NCBI GenBank assembly: GCA_034676125.1
Contig: JAUCCO010000002.1
Coordinates: 23,090 to 87,089, forward strand
Source of the DNA: UBA6183 sp034676125
GTDB lineage: Bacteria; Bacteroidota; Bacteroidia; UKL13-3
Direction: 5' to 3'
DNA: 64,000 nucleotides
Positions 43,026 to 52,542 of this stretch are shown here, piece by piece; positions within the stretch are counted from its first letter, which is position 1; each line of letters starts with the position of its first letter. A program made the position numbers and the translations under genes. Below the pieces are notes generated by a model that saw only the letters and a program-made list of their open reading frames with translations, was not told the DNA's origin and did no database searches.

Positions 43026-44597
43026 GTGTTAAAAATTGTGAGCTACGAACTGGTAATAAATAGTCATGCTAATGGTGGAGTTGATATTGCGCTGCTTAGA
43101 GACAAAAAACTAATTGAGTTACATCACGAAAAAGCAGATAATAATTTTGCTGTTGGTGATGTATATTTGGGTACAGTAAATAAACTGATGCCCGGACTTA
43201 ATGCTGCTTTTGTTGATGTAGGGCACGAGAAGGATGCATTTTTACATTACCTTGATCTTGGGCCTCAAATTAAGTCACAACTTAAGCATGTTAAAATGTT
43301 GCGCAGTAATCCACATACTGATGTGTGGCCTGATGCCAAATTAAATGAACCCGACATTGAAAAAACGGGAAAAATAAATCAAGTACTGCAGCGCCTACAG
43401 CAAATTATGGTGCAGGTTACTAAAGAGCCCATCTCTAATAAAGGTCCACGGTTAACCTCTCAGCTTTCTTTAGCTGGCCGATATGTGGTATTAATGCCTT
43501 TTGATGGTGTTGTTTCTATCTCTAAAAAAATTGTAAAAACAGACGAACGTATTCGTTTAAAAAAACTGGTTCAAAGCATTAAGCCCGCAAACTTTGGTGT
43601 AATTGTACGCACCGTTGCCGAAGGACAAAGTGTAGAAGAACTTGAAAACGATTTAAAAGATTTGATGAAACGATGGGAGCATTTATGTACCCAACTTAAA
43701 ACAGCAGTTTCAGGGCAAAAAATATTAGGCGAAAGCGAACGTACCTTAACTTTGGTGCGCGATTTATTGAATGATGATTTTACAGGCATTCACGTAAACG
43801 ATAGTTTTTTGTTTAACTCTATTAAGGGTTACATCGAAAAAAAGGCTCCCGAACTTGAAAAAATCGTAAAACTTTACCAGGGCAAACAGCTTATTTTCGA
43901 CCATTTTGGTATCGACAAGCAAATAAAAAGTGCTTTTGGTAAAGAGATAAACTTTATGGGTGGCTCGTATTTAATTATTGAGCACACCGAAGCTTTACAT
44001 GTGGTTGATGTAAACAGCGGAAGTATTGTTGGTAAAGAAATTAACCAAGATGAAAACGCACTTAAAGTAAATTTAGAAGCAGCAGCCGAAATAGCTCGTC
44101 AACTTAGGTTGCGCGATATGGGCGGTATTATTGTGGTAGATTTTATCGACCAAAAAACGGCTGGGAACAAACGCCTAGTTTACGAAAGATTAAAAGACGA
44201 GATGAAAACAGATCGTGCAAAACATAAAATTTTGCCGATGAGTCCTTTTGGGTTGATACAAATAACACGACAACGTGTAAGACCCGAAATGTTGGTGATT
44301 ACTAACGAAAAATGCCCAACGTGTGATGGTACTGGCGAAATAACCAACAGTATTGTTATTGCCGATGAAATTGAAAACAGGCTGTCGTATTTCTTAAAAA
44401 ATATGAATATGAAAGGTACTATTTCAATTGAGGTACATCCATATTTATATGCCTATTTTACTAAAGGATTTTTTAGTTCAATAAGGTATAAATGGCTTTT
44501 AAAATATAAACGTTGGATTAAGGTTAAGCCAGTAAATGCAATGCACTTTGGTGAGTATCGTTTTTTAAATGCCCAAGGCGAAGAAATTTCCGTTTAA
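43026..44597 (+). CDS. rng: Ribonuclease G (Rne/Rng family)
   Basis: Up to 523 residues. An S1 domain opens with NNFAVGDVYLGTVNKLMPGL and AAFVDVGHEKDAFLHYLDL (with an insert of about 50 residues after it), followed by the RNase E/G catalytic domain with metal Asp residues in VVDVNSGSIVGKEI and GGIIVVDFID, the Zn-link CPTCDGTGEI and the C-terminal end. It cleaves 5'-monophosphate RNA in rRNA maturation and mRNA decay. Two GTG starts are possible, 43026 and 43038; the latter (MSYELVINSH) resembles the family start better. Confidence 0.93.
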   Translation: MLKIVSYELVINSHANGGVDIALLRDKKLIELHHEKADNNFAVGDVYLGTVNKLMPGLNAAFVDVGHEKDAFLHYLDLGPQIKSQLKHVKMLRSNPHTDVWPDAKLNEPDIEKTGKINQVLQRLQQIMVQVTKEPISNKGPRLTSQLSLAGRYVVLMPFDGVVSISKKIVKTDERIRLKKLVQSIKPANFGVIVRTVAEGQSVEELENDLKDLMKRWEHLCTQLKTAVSGQKILGESERTLTLVRDLLNDDFTGIHVNDSFLFNSIKGYIEKKAPELEKIVKLYQGKQLIFDHFGIDKQIKSAFGKEINFMGGSYLIIEHTEALHVVDVNSGSIVGKEINQDENALKVNLEAAAEIARQLRLRDMGGIIVVDFIDQKTAGNKRLVYERLKDEMKTDRAKHKILPMSPFGLIQITRQRVRPEMLVITNEKCPTCDGTGEITNSIVIADEIENRLSYFLKNMNMKGTISIEVHPYLYAYFTKGFFSSIRYKWLLKYKRWIKVKPVNAMHFGEYRFLNAQGEEISV

Positions 44598-44626
44598 TTT
44601 TCCTTTCCTTTTTGTTTTAATCGTAT

Positions 44627-44634
44627 ATCTTTGA
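44627..44634 (+). promoter_or_regulatory. -7 promoter box TATCTTTG for the OmpA lipoprotein gene
   Basis: TATCTTTG (TAnnTTTG), 19 nt before ATG 44654. No good TTG at N17-23. Confidence 0.5.
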
Positions 44635-44653
44635 TGGTATAACAAACACCGTT

Positions 44654-45505
44654 ATGCGTATTAAAACACTACTTGTCCTTTTTGTAATTATCACCATTTC
44701 TTCGTGTGTATCAACACGTAAATACAATGATATGTATGCTTTGTGGGTTTACACCGATAGCCAATATCAATTAATAAAAGGTAAAAATAATATAAATGAT
44801 AAACGCATTTATGCCTTATTAGCCGAGGTTGACCGTATTAGAAAAGATTCTGCTTACATTGATTCTGTGTGTAGGGCAAGTTTAAATACAAGCGGTTACG
44901 AAAAAGCACGCTTAGAAGCTGAACGCAAACGCTTGCGCGAAGAAATTAAAACACAAACAAATAAACTTTCATTATCTGCTGGTAAAATTGCTGAGTTACA
45001 AACCGTATTGTTTCGCAAGGATTCTATGATGCATGCAACACGTAATCGTTTGCAAGAAGCTTTATTGGGTTTTAAAGATAAAGGAGTAATTGTACACGTA
45101 GTTGGTGGTAAAGTTTATATCTCATTAGATGAACGTTTATTATTTAAATCTGGTAGGGTTGATGTGAACCCAGAAGGGCGTGCAGCTTTATTAGAAATTG
45201 CAGCAGTATTAAATCAAGACCCATCAACCATAATGACAGTTGAAGGGCATACCGATGATGTGCCATATACTGGAACTACATTTAAAGACAATTGGGATAT
45301 TAGCGTATTGCGAGCCACATCGGTAATAAGATGGATGAGTAAAGCTGGTAAAGTTGCTCCTGAACGTTTTATTGCATCTGGTAGAGCAGAGTATTTTCCA
45401 GTTGATGCAGCACCAACTGCAGAGGCTCGTAGAAAAAATAGGCGAATTGAAATTATTGTAACACCAGATTTGGATGAAATAGCCCAAATTTTAGATGGTA
45501 ATTAA
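44654..45505 (+). CDS. OmpA-family lipoprotein
   Basis: 283 residues: a lipoprotein signal (Cys18 in ISSC), a coiled coil (about 70-130, KARLEAERKRLREEIKTQTN) and an OmpA domain (about 150-275) with LLFKSGRVDVNPEGRA, VEGHTDDVPY, GRAEYFPVDAAPTAEARRKN. Its layout and C-terminal sequence parallel the protein at 19535, so the two are paralogs. It probably anchors the outer membrane to peptidoglycan. A strong terminator follows. Confidence 0.88.
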   Translation: MRIKTLLVLFVIITISSCVSTRKYNDMYALWVYTDSQYQLIKGKNNINDKRIYALLAEVDRIRKDSAYIDSVCRASLNTSGYEKARLEAERKRLREEIKTQTNKLSLSAGKIAELQTVLFRKDSMMHATRNRLQEALLGFKDKGVIVHVVGGKVYISLDERLLFKSGRVDVNPEGRAALLEIAAVLNQDPSTIMTVEGHTDDVPYTGTTFKDNWDISVLRATSVIRWMSKAGKVAPERFIASGRAEYFPVDAAPTAEARRKNRRIEIIVTPDLDEIAQILDGN

Positions 45506-45529
45506 TTACACAAAATAAAGGCAAAAATA

Positions 45530-45568
45530 AAGCCGGCAGAGTTAAACACAATCTCTGTCGGCTTTTTT
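45530..45568 (+). terminator. Terminator of the OmpA lipoprotein gene
   Basis: AAGCCGGCAGAG (45530-45541) pairs with CTCTGTCGGCTT (45553-45564) with one G-U pair, then T6. Confidence 0.85.
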
Positions 45569-45928
45569 GATTTTATCAATGAAAAAAAGTATGTACTGCA
45601 CTATTAGTTAAAACAGTGCCAAACTTTAAAACACCGTATTTTTAATTTATAGAACATTGAATATCAATAGCTATTGTTTTGCGTTTTATGCTGAAAATAC
45701 CCAAGTGATTACTTTAAGCTACACTGTGTCTAATTTAATAGGACATATTATAATACACCAATGGTTTTGATTGTTGTGGATGCTGAAAAGCAAGCAGTTA
45801 ATATTTTTTAGATTTGTACAATATGGTTTAAAAGTGAAATTGAGGTACAAATTGGTTTTACAGTTAAGGTTTTAAATTGGTATTTAGTATTGGTATGGTT
45901 AATTTCGGACGGACTAAACTATACCGTA
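45569..45928. other. Gene-free interval of about 360 bp
   Basis: Between the OmpA terminator and the T9SS cargo gene I find no open frame of note. The only recognisable signal is a -7 box TAGATTTG at 45809-45816, without a TTG at the expected distance and more than 100 nt from the ATG at 45929. A longer frame extends upstream of 45929 by 13 codons from a TTG, but the ATG begins the signal peptide. Confidence 0.5.
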
Positions 45929-48031
45929 ATGAAAAAACTACTATTTAATGCATTGGTAATGTTAATTGGATTTACAGCACAAAGTCAATGGCTTTATCCT
46001 ATCGATAAGTTTTATACTGATGGTATTCATCGGTCGTCATTTTTAACACAAGGTGCAGCAGTAGGTATTGATATTACCCCAACTATTGAACAGTTTGCTA
46101 CCGCCATTGGTATTTGTGATAGTAATATGCAGTTGCAAAACCTTAGTTGTTATGGTGTGGCTTTAGCATTAAATAAATTAAAAGTTGTGGGGCAGGCAGG
46201 TAACATTACAGTTAAGTTAATGCGTGCAGATGGAGGTGCTTTATGCAATAACGATTCATCGCATTATACTATATTGTGTAATCGTAGGTTAAAAAATGCT
46301 CCTGGTACAGTTATATATCAGCAAACATTTAATTTAGATAGCATCAATCAAACTCCAGACCCAAATGGTGGTAATTTTAATTGGGCGGTTTTAAACTTTA
46401 ATCAATCACCACAATACTTTAACTCGTATTTAGATGATGTATTGATGGTTTTTGATGTGAGTAATTTGGGTGATGATACTTTATCTATTTTGGCATCAAT
46501 AGATGAATATGGAACAGGCATAATAAAAAATACCAACGAGTTGTGTTGGAACAAGGCAAATTATATTTACTCTTTTGGTGTACTTCCACTATTAAAAAAC
46601 GACTCATATTTAGTGTATTCTAAAATGGTAAATAAATGTGCTGAAGGAGATGCAAATTTGTTTTCCAATCAATTTACTTGGCAATACAATGGCAATTCGA
46701 TTTCGGTTTGTAAAGGCGATACGTTATTGTTAAAACCCAATGCACGATTTGGTTTTGGTAAAGCTTTCGATTTTGAAATAAATCAACCCAACAGCAATTT
46801 GCCTTATACCGGGTTGATAAATAATTTTGTATTGAATAATTGTGGTGCAACAATTCCATTACAAGATTATGGTTTTTTAGTTGTAGCAGATAGTTCAAAC
46901 ACTTATCAATTTAATTGGCCTGATAGTAGCTACGTTTCTGGAGTTTTAGCCACAGCTATAGTTCAGGTTATTGATAAAAATACCATCATCACAAACACTA
47001 ATTTAAATCTTTGCCCAGGAAGTAATCCCTTAACTGCAACAATTATTGGAGCTGCACATAAAATAATTTGGCTTGGTGGTTTTTTTATTGATTCAACAAC
47101 TTCAACCCCAATTTATACTGCAATAAATGATACCACAATTAGCATAACCACTATTACAAACAATGGTGGATGTATGGCAACTAAAAATATTAATGTTACC
47201 GTTAAATATCCTCACAACCAGCAATTGTGCAGGGTTACGGTTGATAGCACATCAACCCGAAATATTATTGTATGGCAAGAAGCGCCTAACGTAGAAGTTA
47301 GGAATTACAATATTTATAGGTCGATAGTTGGCGCTGCAAATAATTATATAACCATTGGTAGTTTATTAGATAGCACATTAACCTCATTTGTTGATAGCAT
47401 TGCCGATATTAAAGAATACAGTTACCAATATCGTATTACTACAAGAGACAATTGTTACAACGAATCAGTTTTAGATAGCAGTAACGCAATTAATGCCATG
47501 TTATTAAAAATTGATAATAGTGGTGTTTTAAGTTGGAATAATTATACAATTGGAGATTCATTAGCGGCAGATACCATAAATGTATGGAGGATGACTCCTG
47601 CTGAAGGTTGGGTAAAAATTGCAACTTTAAACCCATCACAAACTACATTTACTGACCCCTTATTAAATAACTTTCTGATAGTTAATTACAAAATAGAGGC
47701 ACAAATAATGGAAGGCAAAAACTGTTTTAATACAGTAAAAAAATCAGTATTTTCAAATTCGGTTTTTGTGAGTGAAACTGGATTAAAAAATGAGTCGACA
47801 AGTTTGTTAAGTTTGTTCCCAAATCCTACAAATGGAAATTTATATTTAAGCGGTAATAACGATAAAATACAACCTGTTTATATTTATAATGTATTGGGTA
47901 AACTAGTTTTTGAAACTAGCTTAAAACCAACCATAACAAACGAAATGGATTTAAGTGATTTAACAAATGGAATGTATATTATCAAGTTTGGTAATACTAA
48001 TAATGTTTACCGAATTGTGTTAAACAAATAA
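45929..48031 (+). CDS. Secreted protein with T9SS type A sorting domain
   Basis: 700 residues: a signal peptide (MKKLLFNALVMLIGFTAQSQ), a long extracellular part without recognised enzymatic motif, a fibronectin-like repeat region about 420-600 (NIIVWQEAPNVEVRNYNIYR, YQYRITTRDNCYNESVLDSS), and a C-terminal type A sorting domain (about 615-700) with LLSLFPNPTNGNLYLSG and LSDLTNGMYIIKFG. It is exported by the type IX system and attached to the surface or released. Function unknown; a binding or adhesion role is guesswork. Confidence 0.88.
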   Translation: MKKLLFNALVMLIGFTAQSQWLYPIDKFYTDGIHRSSFLTQGAAVGIDITPTIEQFATAIGICDSNMQLQNLSCYGVALALNKLKVVGQAGNITVKLMRADGGALCNNDSSHYTILCNRRLKNAPGTVIYQQTFNLDSINQTPDPNGGNFNWAVLNFNQSPQYFNSYLDDVLMVFDVSNLGDDTLSILASIDEYGTGIIKNTNELCWNKANYIYSFGVLPLLKNDSYLVYSKMVNKCAEGDANLFSNQFTWQYNGNSISVCKGDTLLLKPNARFGFGKAFDFEINQPNSNLPYTGLINNFVLNNCGATIPLQDYGFLVVADSSNTYQFNWPDSSYVSGVLATAIVQVIDKNTIITNTNLNLCPGSNPLTATIIGAAHKIIWLGGFFIDSTTSTPIYTAINDTTISITTITNNGGCMATKNINVTVKYPHNQQLCRVTVDSTSTRNIIVWQEAPNVEVRNYNIYRSIVGAANNYITIGSLLDSTLTSFVDSIADIKEYSYQYRITTRDNCYNESVLDSSNAINAMLLKIDNSGVLSWNNYTIGDSLAADTINVWRMTPAEGWVKIATLNPSQTTFTDPLLNNFLIVNYKIEAQIMEGKNCFNTVKKSVFSNSVFVSETGLKNESTSLLSLFPNPTNGNLYLSGNNDKIQPVYIYNVLGKLVFETSLKPTITNEMDLSDLTNGMYIIKFGNTNNVYRIVLNK

Positions 48032-48041
48032 CATTTTAAAT

Positions 48042-48371
48042 ATGACAATTGAAGAAGCACAAAAAGTAGTTGATCAATGGATTAACACCACAGGCGTAAG
48101 GTACTTTAACGAGTTAACCAATACAGCAATGCTAATGGAAGAGGTAGGCGAAGTGGCCAGAATTATGGCTAGGCAATATGGTGAACAAAGTTTTAAAACC
48201 AGCGATAAGGAAGTTGATTTGGGTGATGAAATGGCTGATGTATTGTTTGTATTGATTTGTTTGGCCAATCAAACTGGAATAGATTTAACGACAGCTTTAC
48301 AAAAAAATTTAGATAAAAAAACCAAACGTGATGCTACCAGGCATCAGGAAAACGATAAGCTGAAGGAGTAA
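48042..48371 (+). CDS. MazG-like nucleotide pyrophosphohydrolase
   Basis: 109 residues. The MazG/iMazG fold has the paired metal motifs LMEEVGEVARIMARQYGE and DLGDEMADVLFVLICLAN (ExxE and ExxD). It hydrolyses nucleoside triphosphates, probably damaged or noncanonical. Its last 38 bp overlap the 3' end of the convergent membrane-protein gene. Confidence 0.92.
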   Translation: MTIEEAQKVVDQWINTTGVRYFNELTNTAMLMEEVGEVARIMARQYGEQSFKTSDKEVDLGDEMADVLFVLICLANQTGIDLTTALQKNLDKKTKRDATRHQENDKLKE

Positions 48372-50181
48372 TGTTTTCAACCGTTCCGTATAATAGTGAG
48401 TTGCCTTTTTGTAGTTTTATATCCAGGTTATTTATTACAACTTTTTTGTTTTTATCGTTAAGCACAAATGCTAAAATATTAATGCTGCGGTTGTGGTTTG
48501 CCAAAGGCAAGTCGATGGCAATAATTGCTTTGTTAAACGGACTTACTTTGTAAGGTTGATAGCTTTCTGATATTAAGGTATTGTGGGCATCAAAAACCTT
48601 TAGCACTAATGCTGCATTGTTTAAACTATCCTCAATAGGATAGAATGCTGTAGCAATAATTCGTAAACTTTGCAAGCTGGGTTGGTTTACTTTTTTTGAG
48701 ATACTTTTACTGTATAAAGTTGTACTTTCCATTACATCAAAAACAGCCTGGTTTAAGTTGGTATCTACATTGTTAGTTCTGCATAAAATATACGTTTCGT
48801 TAAATGCATTTTGGGGGTGTTTAATAACAATTGGGAAGTAAAGTTTAGCTACTTCAAAATACCAAATTGGTAAATAAAATGCATGGCCAATTACCACGGT
48901 ATCATTTGTAATTGTATTTAATAAATTATTAAAAGCTGTTGGCGATAAACTATCAATTCTGGTATTAATATAATTTGGATTATAATTGGTTTTGTTAAAG
49001 TAATAATCAAAATAAAATTGCTGGTTTCCATTAAGCAATAATGGTGTTTTATTGGGTGTATTATTTGCAATTTGATCAACACAAACCTTGTAACTTTGGT
49101 TATAAAATACTTGGTAATGTTGGCGGTTTATAATGAGCGAATACACTTGCAACGAAAGTATCAAACCAAATAAAACCACATACAAATACTTAGGCAAACT
49201 ACTTACTGCGCTGTATATAAATGCCAACATAAACGGCCATGCAAATAATAAAACGGGGAACTGTAAAACGGGATTACGCAATACCGAATACACAAAGGTT
49301 ATTATAAATGTTAGGGTAAATACCCCTAACGGTAATAAATGCTTTTTTACTGTTCCATTAATGCAGGTAAGCATAATTGCAGCAAACAATAATACAAACA
49401 ATAGCAGCGACAATACTGGCTGATAATTGAAACTATATTCCCAAAATTGATATATAAAATTAAGTTGAGGTTTGCCAAGCCATGTACCAACACCACCCAC
49501 TTTTAATTGGTGTATAAAAATGAAAATTTGTGGTAAATAAAGTACAAAAGCACTTAGCGAAATTACCACCGCAGACTTAAATCTTTTAACATCAACCCAA
49601 ACCCAAAGTAGTAAAACTACTATTGCAGTTAGCAACGCTATATAATGTGTTGATGCAGCTAAAAATAAAAATACAATTGCGGCAATTAGGTTTGTTTTTG
49701 TTTTGTTTAAATCAGGTTTATGAAGGTACCAAGCAAATAACAAAACCCATAAAAGTCCTGCTGCATATGGTCGAGCCAACTGCCCGTGCATTACAAAAAA
49801 CTGTGTTGCGCACATGGTAGTTGATACTAATAATGCTACTCTTTTGTTGTATAAAATACTAAAAAGTTTAAATGCAACATATATGGAAGCTACACTAAAA
49901 ACTATAAAAGGAAGCTTAAGTGCAATTGCAGATGTGCCAAAAAATTTTACATAATAATATAAAAAAACCTGCACAAAAGCAGGATGTCCATCGGGTGTAA
50001 CACCTAATGTAATTAATTGACTAAAGGAGCTAAATTGTAACCTGTATAAGGCGCTTAACTCATCGTTGGTTAAAGGAATTTGTGTAATATGAAAAGCGCG
50101 GAAACCAAATGCTAAAACAAGTATTACGGCCAATAAAATGCGGTAACGTTGGTTGTTTATGGCATTAATAATGGCGTTCAT
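48334..50181 (-). CDS. Glycosyltransferase family 39-like membrane protein
   Basis: 615 residues with about eleven N-terminal helices (to about residue 370) and a soluble C-terminal domain. The first loop reads ITQIPLTNDELSALYRLQFS, with an acidic LTNDE like the catalytic loop of GT-C/ArnT/PMT enzymes, and GVTPDGHPAFVQVFLYY follows. Such enzymes use lipid-linked sugar donors to glycosylate proteins, lipid A or polymers. Donor and acceptor are unknown. It starts 8 nt after comB and forms a three-gene operon with the genes at 50190 and 50914. Confidence 0.85.
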   Translation of the reverse strand: MNAIINAINNQRYRILLAVILVLAFGFRAFHITQIPLTNDELSALYRLQFSSFSQLITLGVTPDGHPAFVQVFLYYYVKFFGTSAIALKLPFIVFSVASIYVAFKLFSILYNKRVALLVSTTMCATQFFVMHGQLARPYAAGLLWVLLFAWYLHKPDLNKTKTNLIAAIVFLFLAASTHYIALLTAIVVLLLWVWVDVKRFKSAVVISLSAFVLYLPQIFIFIHQLKVGGVGTWLGKPQLNFIYQFWEYSFNYQPVLSLLLFVLLFAAIMLTCINGTVKKHLLPLGVFTLTFIITFVYSVLRNPVLQFPVLLFAWPFMLAFIYSAVSSLPKYLYVVLFGLILSLQVYSLIINRQHYQVFYNQSYKVCVDQIANNTPNKTPLLLNGNQQFYFDYYFNKTNYNPNYINTRIDSLSPTAFNNLLNTITNDTVVIGHAFYLPIWYFEVAKLYFPIVIKHPQNAFNETYILCRTNNVDTNLNQAVFDVMESTTLYSKSISKKVNQPSLQSLRIIATAFYPIEDSLNNAALVLKVFDAHNTLISESYQPYKVSPFNKAIIAIDLPLANHNRSINILAFVLNDKNKKVVINNLDIKLQKGNSLLYGTVENITPSAYRFPDAW

Positions 50182-50189
50182 AAATACGG

Positions 50190-50921
50190 TTATACGGTAC
50201 TTATTGTTGCATTTACAAGGTATTCGCCTTGCATAATTGGTAGAGTTGGTGCAGTATTAAATTGCAAACAAAAATGCACATCATCTTGTGCAGTATTTAA
50301 TAATTTAAACCTTTGTGCATGCGATGATTTTCGCACAAAGTTTTCTAAATCGTGCTGCATACTCAAGTATAATTGTTGGGCCATTATAGCGGTATCACAA
50401 TTTAAATTAAAATCATTTACCAGGTTATTTACTACTGCTCCAGCAAAAAGTGTATCTTCTAAATTAGCTTTGTCTTTCCATCCAGCACACAATAAAATTA
50501 CATCATTGGGTTGATGTTTTAGCCAATTACAAAGCACATCAATGTTTAAAAAACTGCCCATTACAATTTGGTCGGCACCCAAATCTTTACTTTGTTTTAG
50601 CGCTTTGGTTCCATTAGTAGTTGTTAATGCTAAATTCTTTTCAATTATTAACGGATTTAGGTATTCAAAAGGAGAATTTCCTAAGTCGAAACCATCAAGT
50701 TTTACAGCATTTCTTTCGGCAGCACATATAAAATCAAAATCTTTAAATATGCTACATTCTTCGGGAGTTGAAACCGGAAGAATTTTATTAACGCCCGTTT
50801 TAAATGCCACACACATACTACTTGTAGCACGCAAAATATCAATAACCACAACAGTTTTTCCTTTAACTTGGTATAAAGGCAATAGGGCAGGCGTTATTAC
50901 TACTTCTATTTGTTTAGTCAT
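50190..50921 (-). CDS. comB: 2-phosphosulfolactate phosphatase family (ComB)
   Basis: 243 residues: KTVVVIDILRATSSMCVAFK, CAAERNAVKLDGFDLGNSPF and LALTTTNGTKALKQS are marks of the ComB fold. The archaeal enzyme makes sulfolactate for coenzyme M; bacteria without that pathway also carry the family, so the substrate here is open. It overlaps the upstream small gene by 8 nt. Confidence 0.9.
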   Translation of the reverse strand: MTKQIEVVITPALLPLYQVKGKTVVVIDILRATSSMCVAFKTGVNKILPVSTPEECSIFKDFDFICAAERNAVKLDGFDLGNSPFEYLNPLIIEKNLALTTTNGTKALKQSKDLGADQIVMGSFLNIDVLCNWLKHQPNDVILLCAGWKDKANLEDTLFAGAVVNNLVNDFNLNCDTAIMAQQLYLSMQHDLENFVRKSSHAQRFKLLNTAQDDVHFCLQFNTAPTLPIMQGEYLVNATISTV

Positions 50922-51252
50922 TGTTGATGATTATTAATCCGTTTTGATCTTTTTTATTTGCGCGTTGTTGTATACGTTTTAACACATTTTCCCATTTGGG
51001 TTCTACGTTTTCTACCGCATGATTGGTAAATATGATGGTTATTTCACCATCATATCTCCAATAATAACTGGTATCGTAAGTATTGTATTTTACGGTTGAA
51101 AAGGATTCTATTTTTTTAGGCTCGCCAACTGCCTTTATTACATCAGCCTCGCTTGTACCAATAGTTATAGCCGCATATTTTTTAGGTAAACTTTGCGCTA
51201 TACAAAAATTTACTGCAAATAAACACACTATAAAAGTAACTAAACGTATCAT
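50914..51252 (-). CDS. Small secreted protein, SmpA/BamE-like fold (tentative)
   Basis: 112 residues: a signal peptide (MIRLVTFIVCLFAVNFCIAQ), then AITIGTSEADVIKAVGEPKK, KYNTYDTSYYWRYDGEITIIF and a short C-terminal helix. The G-x-S-xx-V-xxxxGxP helix followed by beta strands is like SmpA/OmlA (BamE) proteins, but this is too short for certainty. First gene of the operon with comB and the GT39-like gene. Confidence 0.65.
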   Translation of the reverse strand: MIRLVTFIVCLFAVNFCIAQSLPKKYAAITIGTSEADVIKAVGEPKKIESFSTVKYNTYDTSYYWRYDGEITIIFTNHAVENVEPKWENVLKRIQQRANKKDQNGLIIINND

Positions 51253-51273
51253 GTAATTTTTAAGGTTTGTAAA

Positions 51274-52353
51274 CTATAAAAAAGGTGTTTTTACCACTTT
51301 AGCTTTAACTTGTTTTTCGCGTATTTCAATAAATATTTCAGTATCTGCTTTGCTAAACTCGCTAGCTACATAACCCATACCTATTGCTTTATTTAAGCTA
51401 GGAGATTGTGTTCCTGAAGTTACTTCACCAATAACATTACCGGCAGCATCTTTAATAATATGGTGCTGACGAGGAATACCGCCACGCTCCACCATTTCAA
51501 AACCTACTAACTTTTTGGTTGGTTTGTTTTCTTTAATTGCTTTGTGGTGGTCGGCCATAATAAATTGTTTGGTGAATTTAGTAATCCAACCTAAACCAGC
51601 TTCAATAGGTGAAGTTTCATCATTAATATCGTGGCCATATAAACAAAAACCTTTTTCTAAACGCAAAGTATCTCGTGCACCTAAACCAGCAGGTTTAATA
51701 TCAAATTCTGCACCTGCTTCAAACACAGCATCCCATAATTTACGGGCTTGTGCATTTGGCACATAAAGTTCAAAACCTCCCGAACCTGTATAACCAGTAT
51801 TAGATATCAAAACATTTTCCATACCAGCTAAAGTGCCGTATTTAAAGGTATAATATTCCATATCACTTAGATTAACATCGGTAAGTTTTTGCAGTGCTTT
51901 AATTGCATTTGGTCCTTGCACGGCAAGTAAACTTGTACCTTCACTTTGGTTAGTCATTTCTACACCAAACGTGTTGTGTTTGCTAATCCAATTCCAATCT
52001 TTTTCGATGTTTGAGGCATTAACAACTAAATAGTATTCGGTTGCAGAAATACGGTAAACCAGTAAATCATCAACTATACCACCTTTATCATTTGGTAAGC
52101 AACTGTATTGTATTTTACCATCGGTTAGCACTGAGGCATCATTGCTGGTAACAAGCTGAATAAGGTCTAAAGCTTTTTCGCCCTTTAATAAAAACTCGCC
52201 CATGTGGCTAACATCAAACACCCCAATGCTGTTGCGCACTGCCTTGTGTTCTTCAATTAAATTGTTGTATAAAACAGGCATGTTATAACCTGCAAACTCA
52301 ATCATTTTTGCGCCTAACGAAACGTGCAAATCATTTAAAGCTACGTATTTCAT
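51274..52353 (-). CDS. gcvT: Aminomethyltransferase (glycine cleavage T protein)
   Basis: 359 residues. It transfers the aminomethyl group to tetrahydrofolate, releasing ammonia. Folate-binding sequence is visible: LHVSLGAKMIEFAGYNMPVL at the start, VFDVSHMGEFLLKG, QYSCLPNDKGGIVDDLLVYR, NTGYTGSGGFELYVP, GLGARDTLRLEKGFCLYGHD, EAGLGWITKF, GEVTSGTQSPSLNKAIGMGY. Single gene: gcvH and gcvP are not nearby, as is common in this phylum. Confidence 0.97.
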   Translation of the reverse strand: MKYVALNDLHVSLGAKMIEFAGYNMPVLYNNLIEEHKAVRNSIGVFDVSHMGEFLLKGEKALDLIQLVTSNDASVLTDGKIQYSCLPNDKGGIVDDLLVYRISATEYYLVVNASNIEKDWNWISKHNTFGVEMTNQSEGTSLLAVQGPNAIKALQKLTDVNLSDMEYYTFKYGTLAGMENVLISNTGYTGSGGFELYVPNAQARKLWDAVFEAGAEFDIKPAGLGARDTLRLEKGFCLYGHDINDETSPIEAGLGWITKFTKQFIMADHHKAIKENKPTKKLVGFEMVERGGIPRQHHIIKDAAGNVIGEVTSGTQSPSLNKAIGMGYVASEFSKADTEIFIEIREKQVKAKVVKTPFL

Positions 52354-52419
52354 GTGTATTAATTTTTAATTATAAGTAGGCGAATTTAGCAATTTTTGGC
52401 ATTGATTTATAAGTTTAAG

Positions 52420-52496
52420 CATAACTTAAATCATCTATAAAATTATTGTGCAGTTGGTAGTAGCCAAATAACTTAGTAGTATCAAGTTAAGTTATG
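52420..52496. repeat. 10-bp inverted repeat CATAACTTAA / TTAAGTTATG
   Basis: Arms 52420-52429 and 52487-52496, 57 nt apart, in the 189-bp gap between xerD and gcvT. Nothing else is recognisable there; no glycine-riboswitch-like element was seen. Confidence 0.3.
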
Positions 52497-52542
52497 GATA
52501 TTAACAAAATAATATGTTTGTATTTTATGATGTTAAATCAAC

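Noticed and set aside
52354..52542. A glycine riboswitch before gcvT
   Set aside because: The gap lacks any GC-rich paired core; only an AT-rich inverted repeat was seen.
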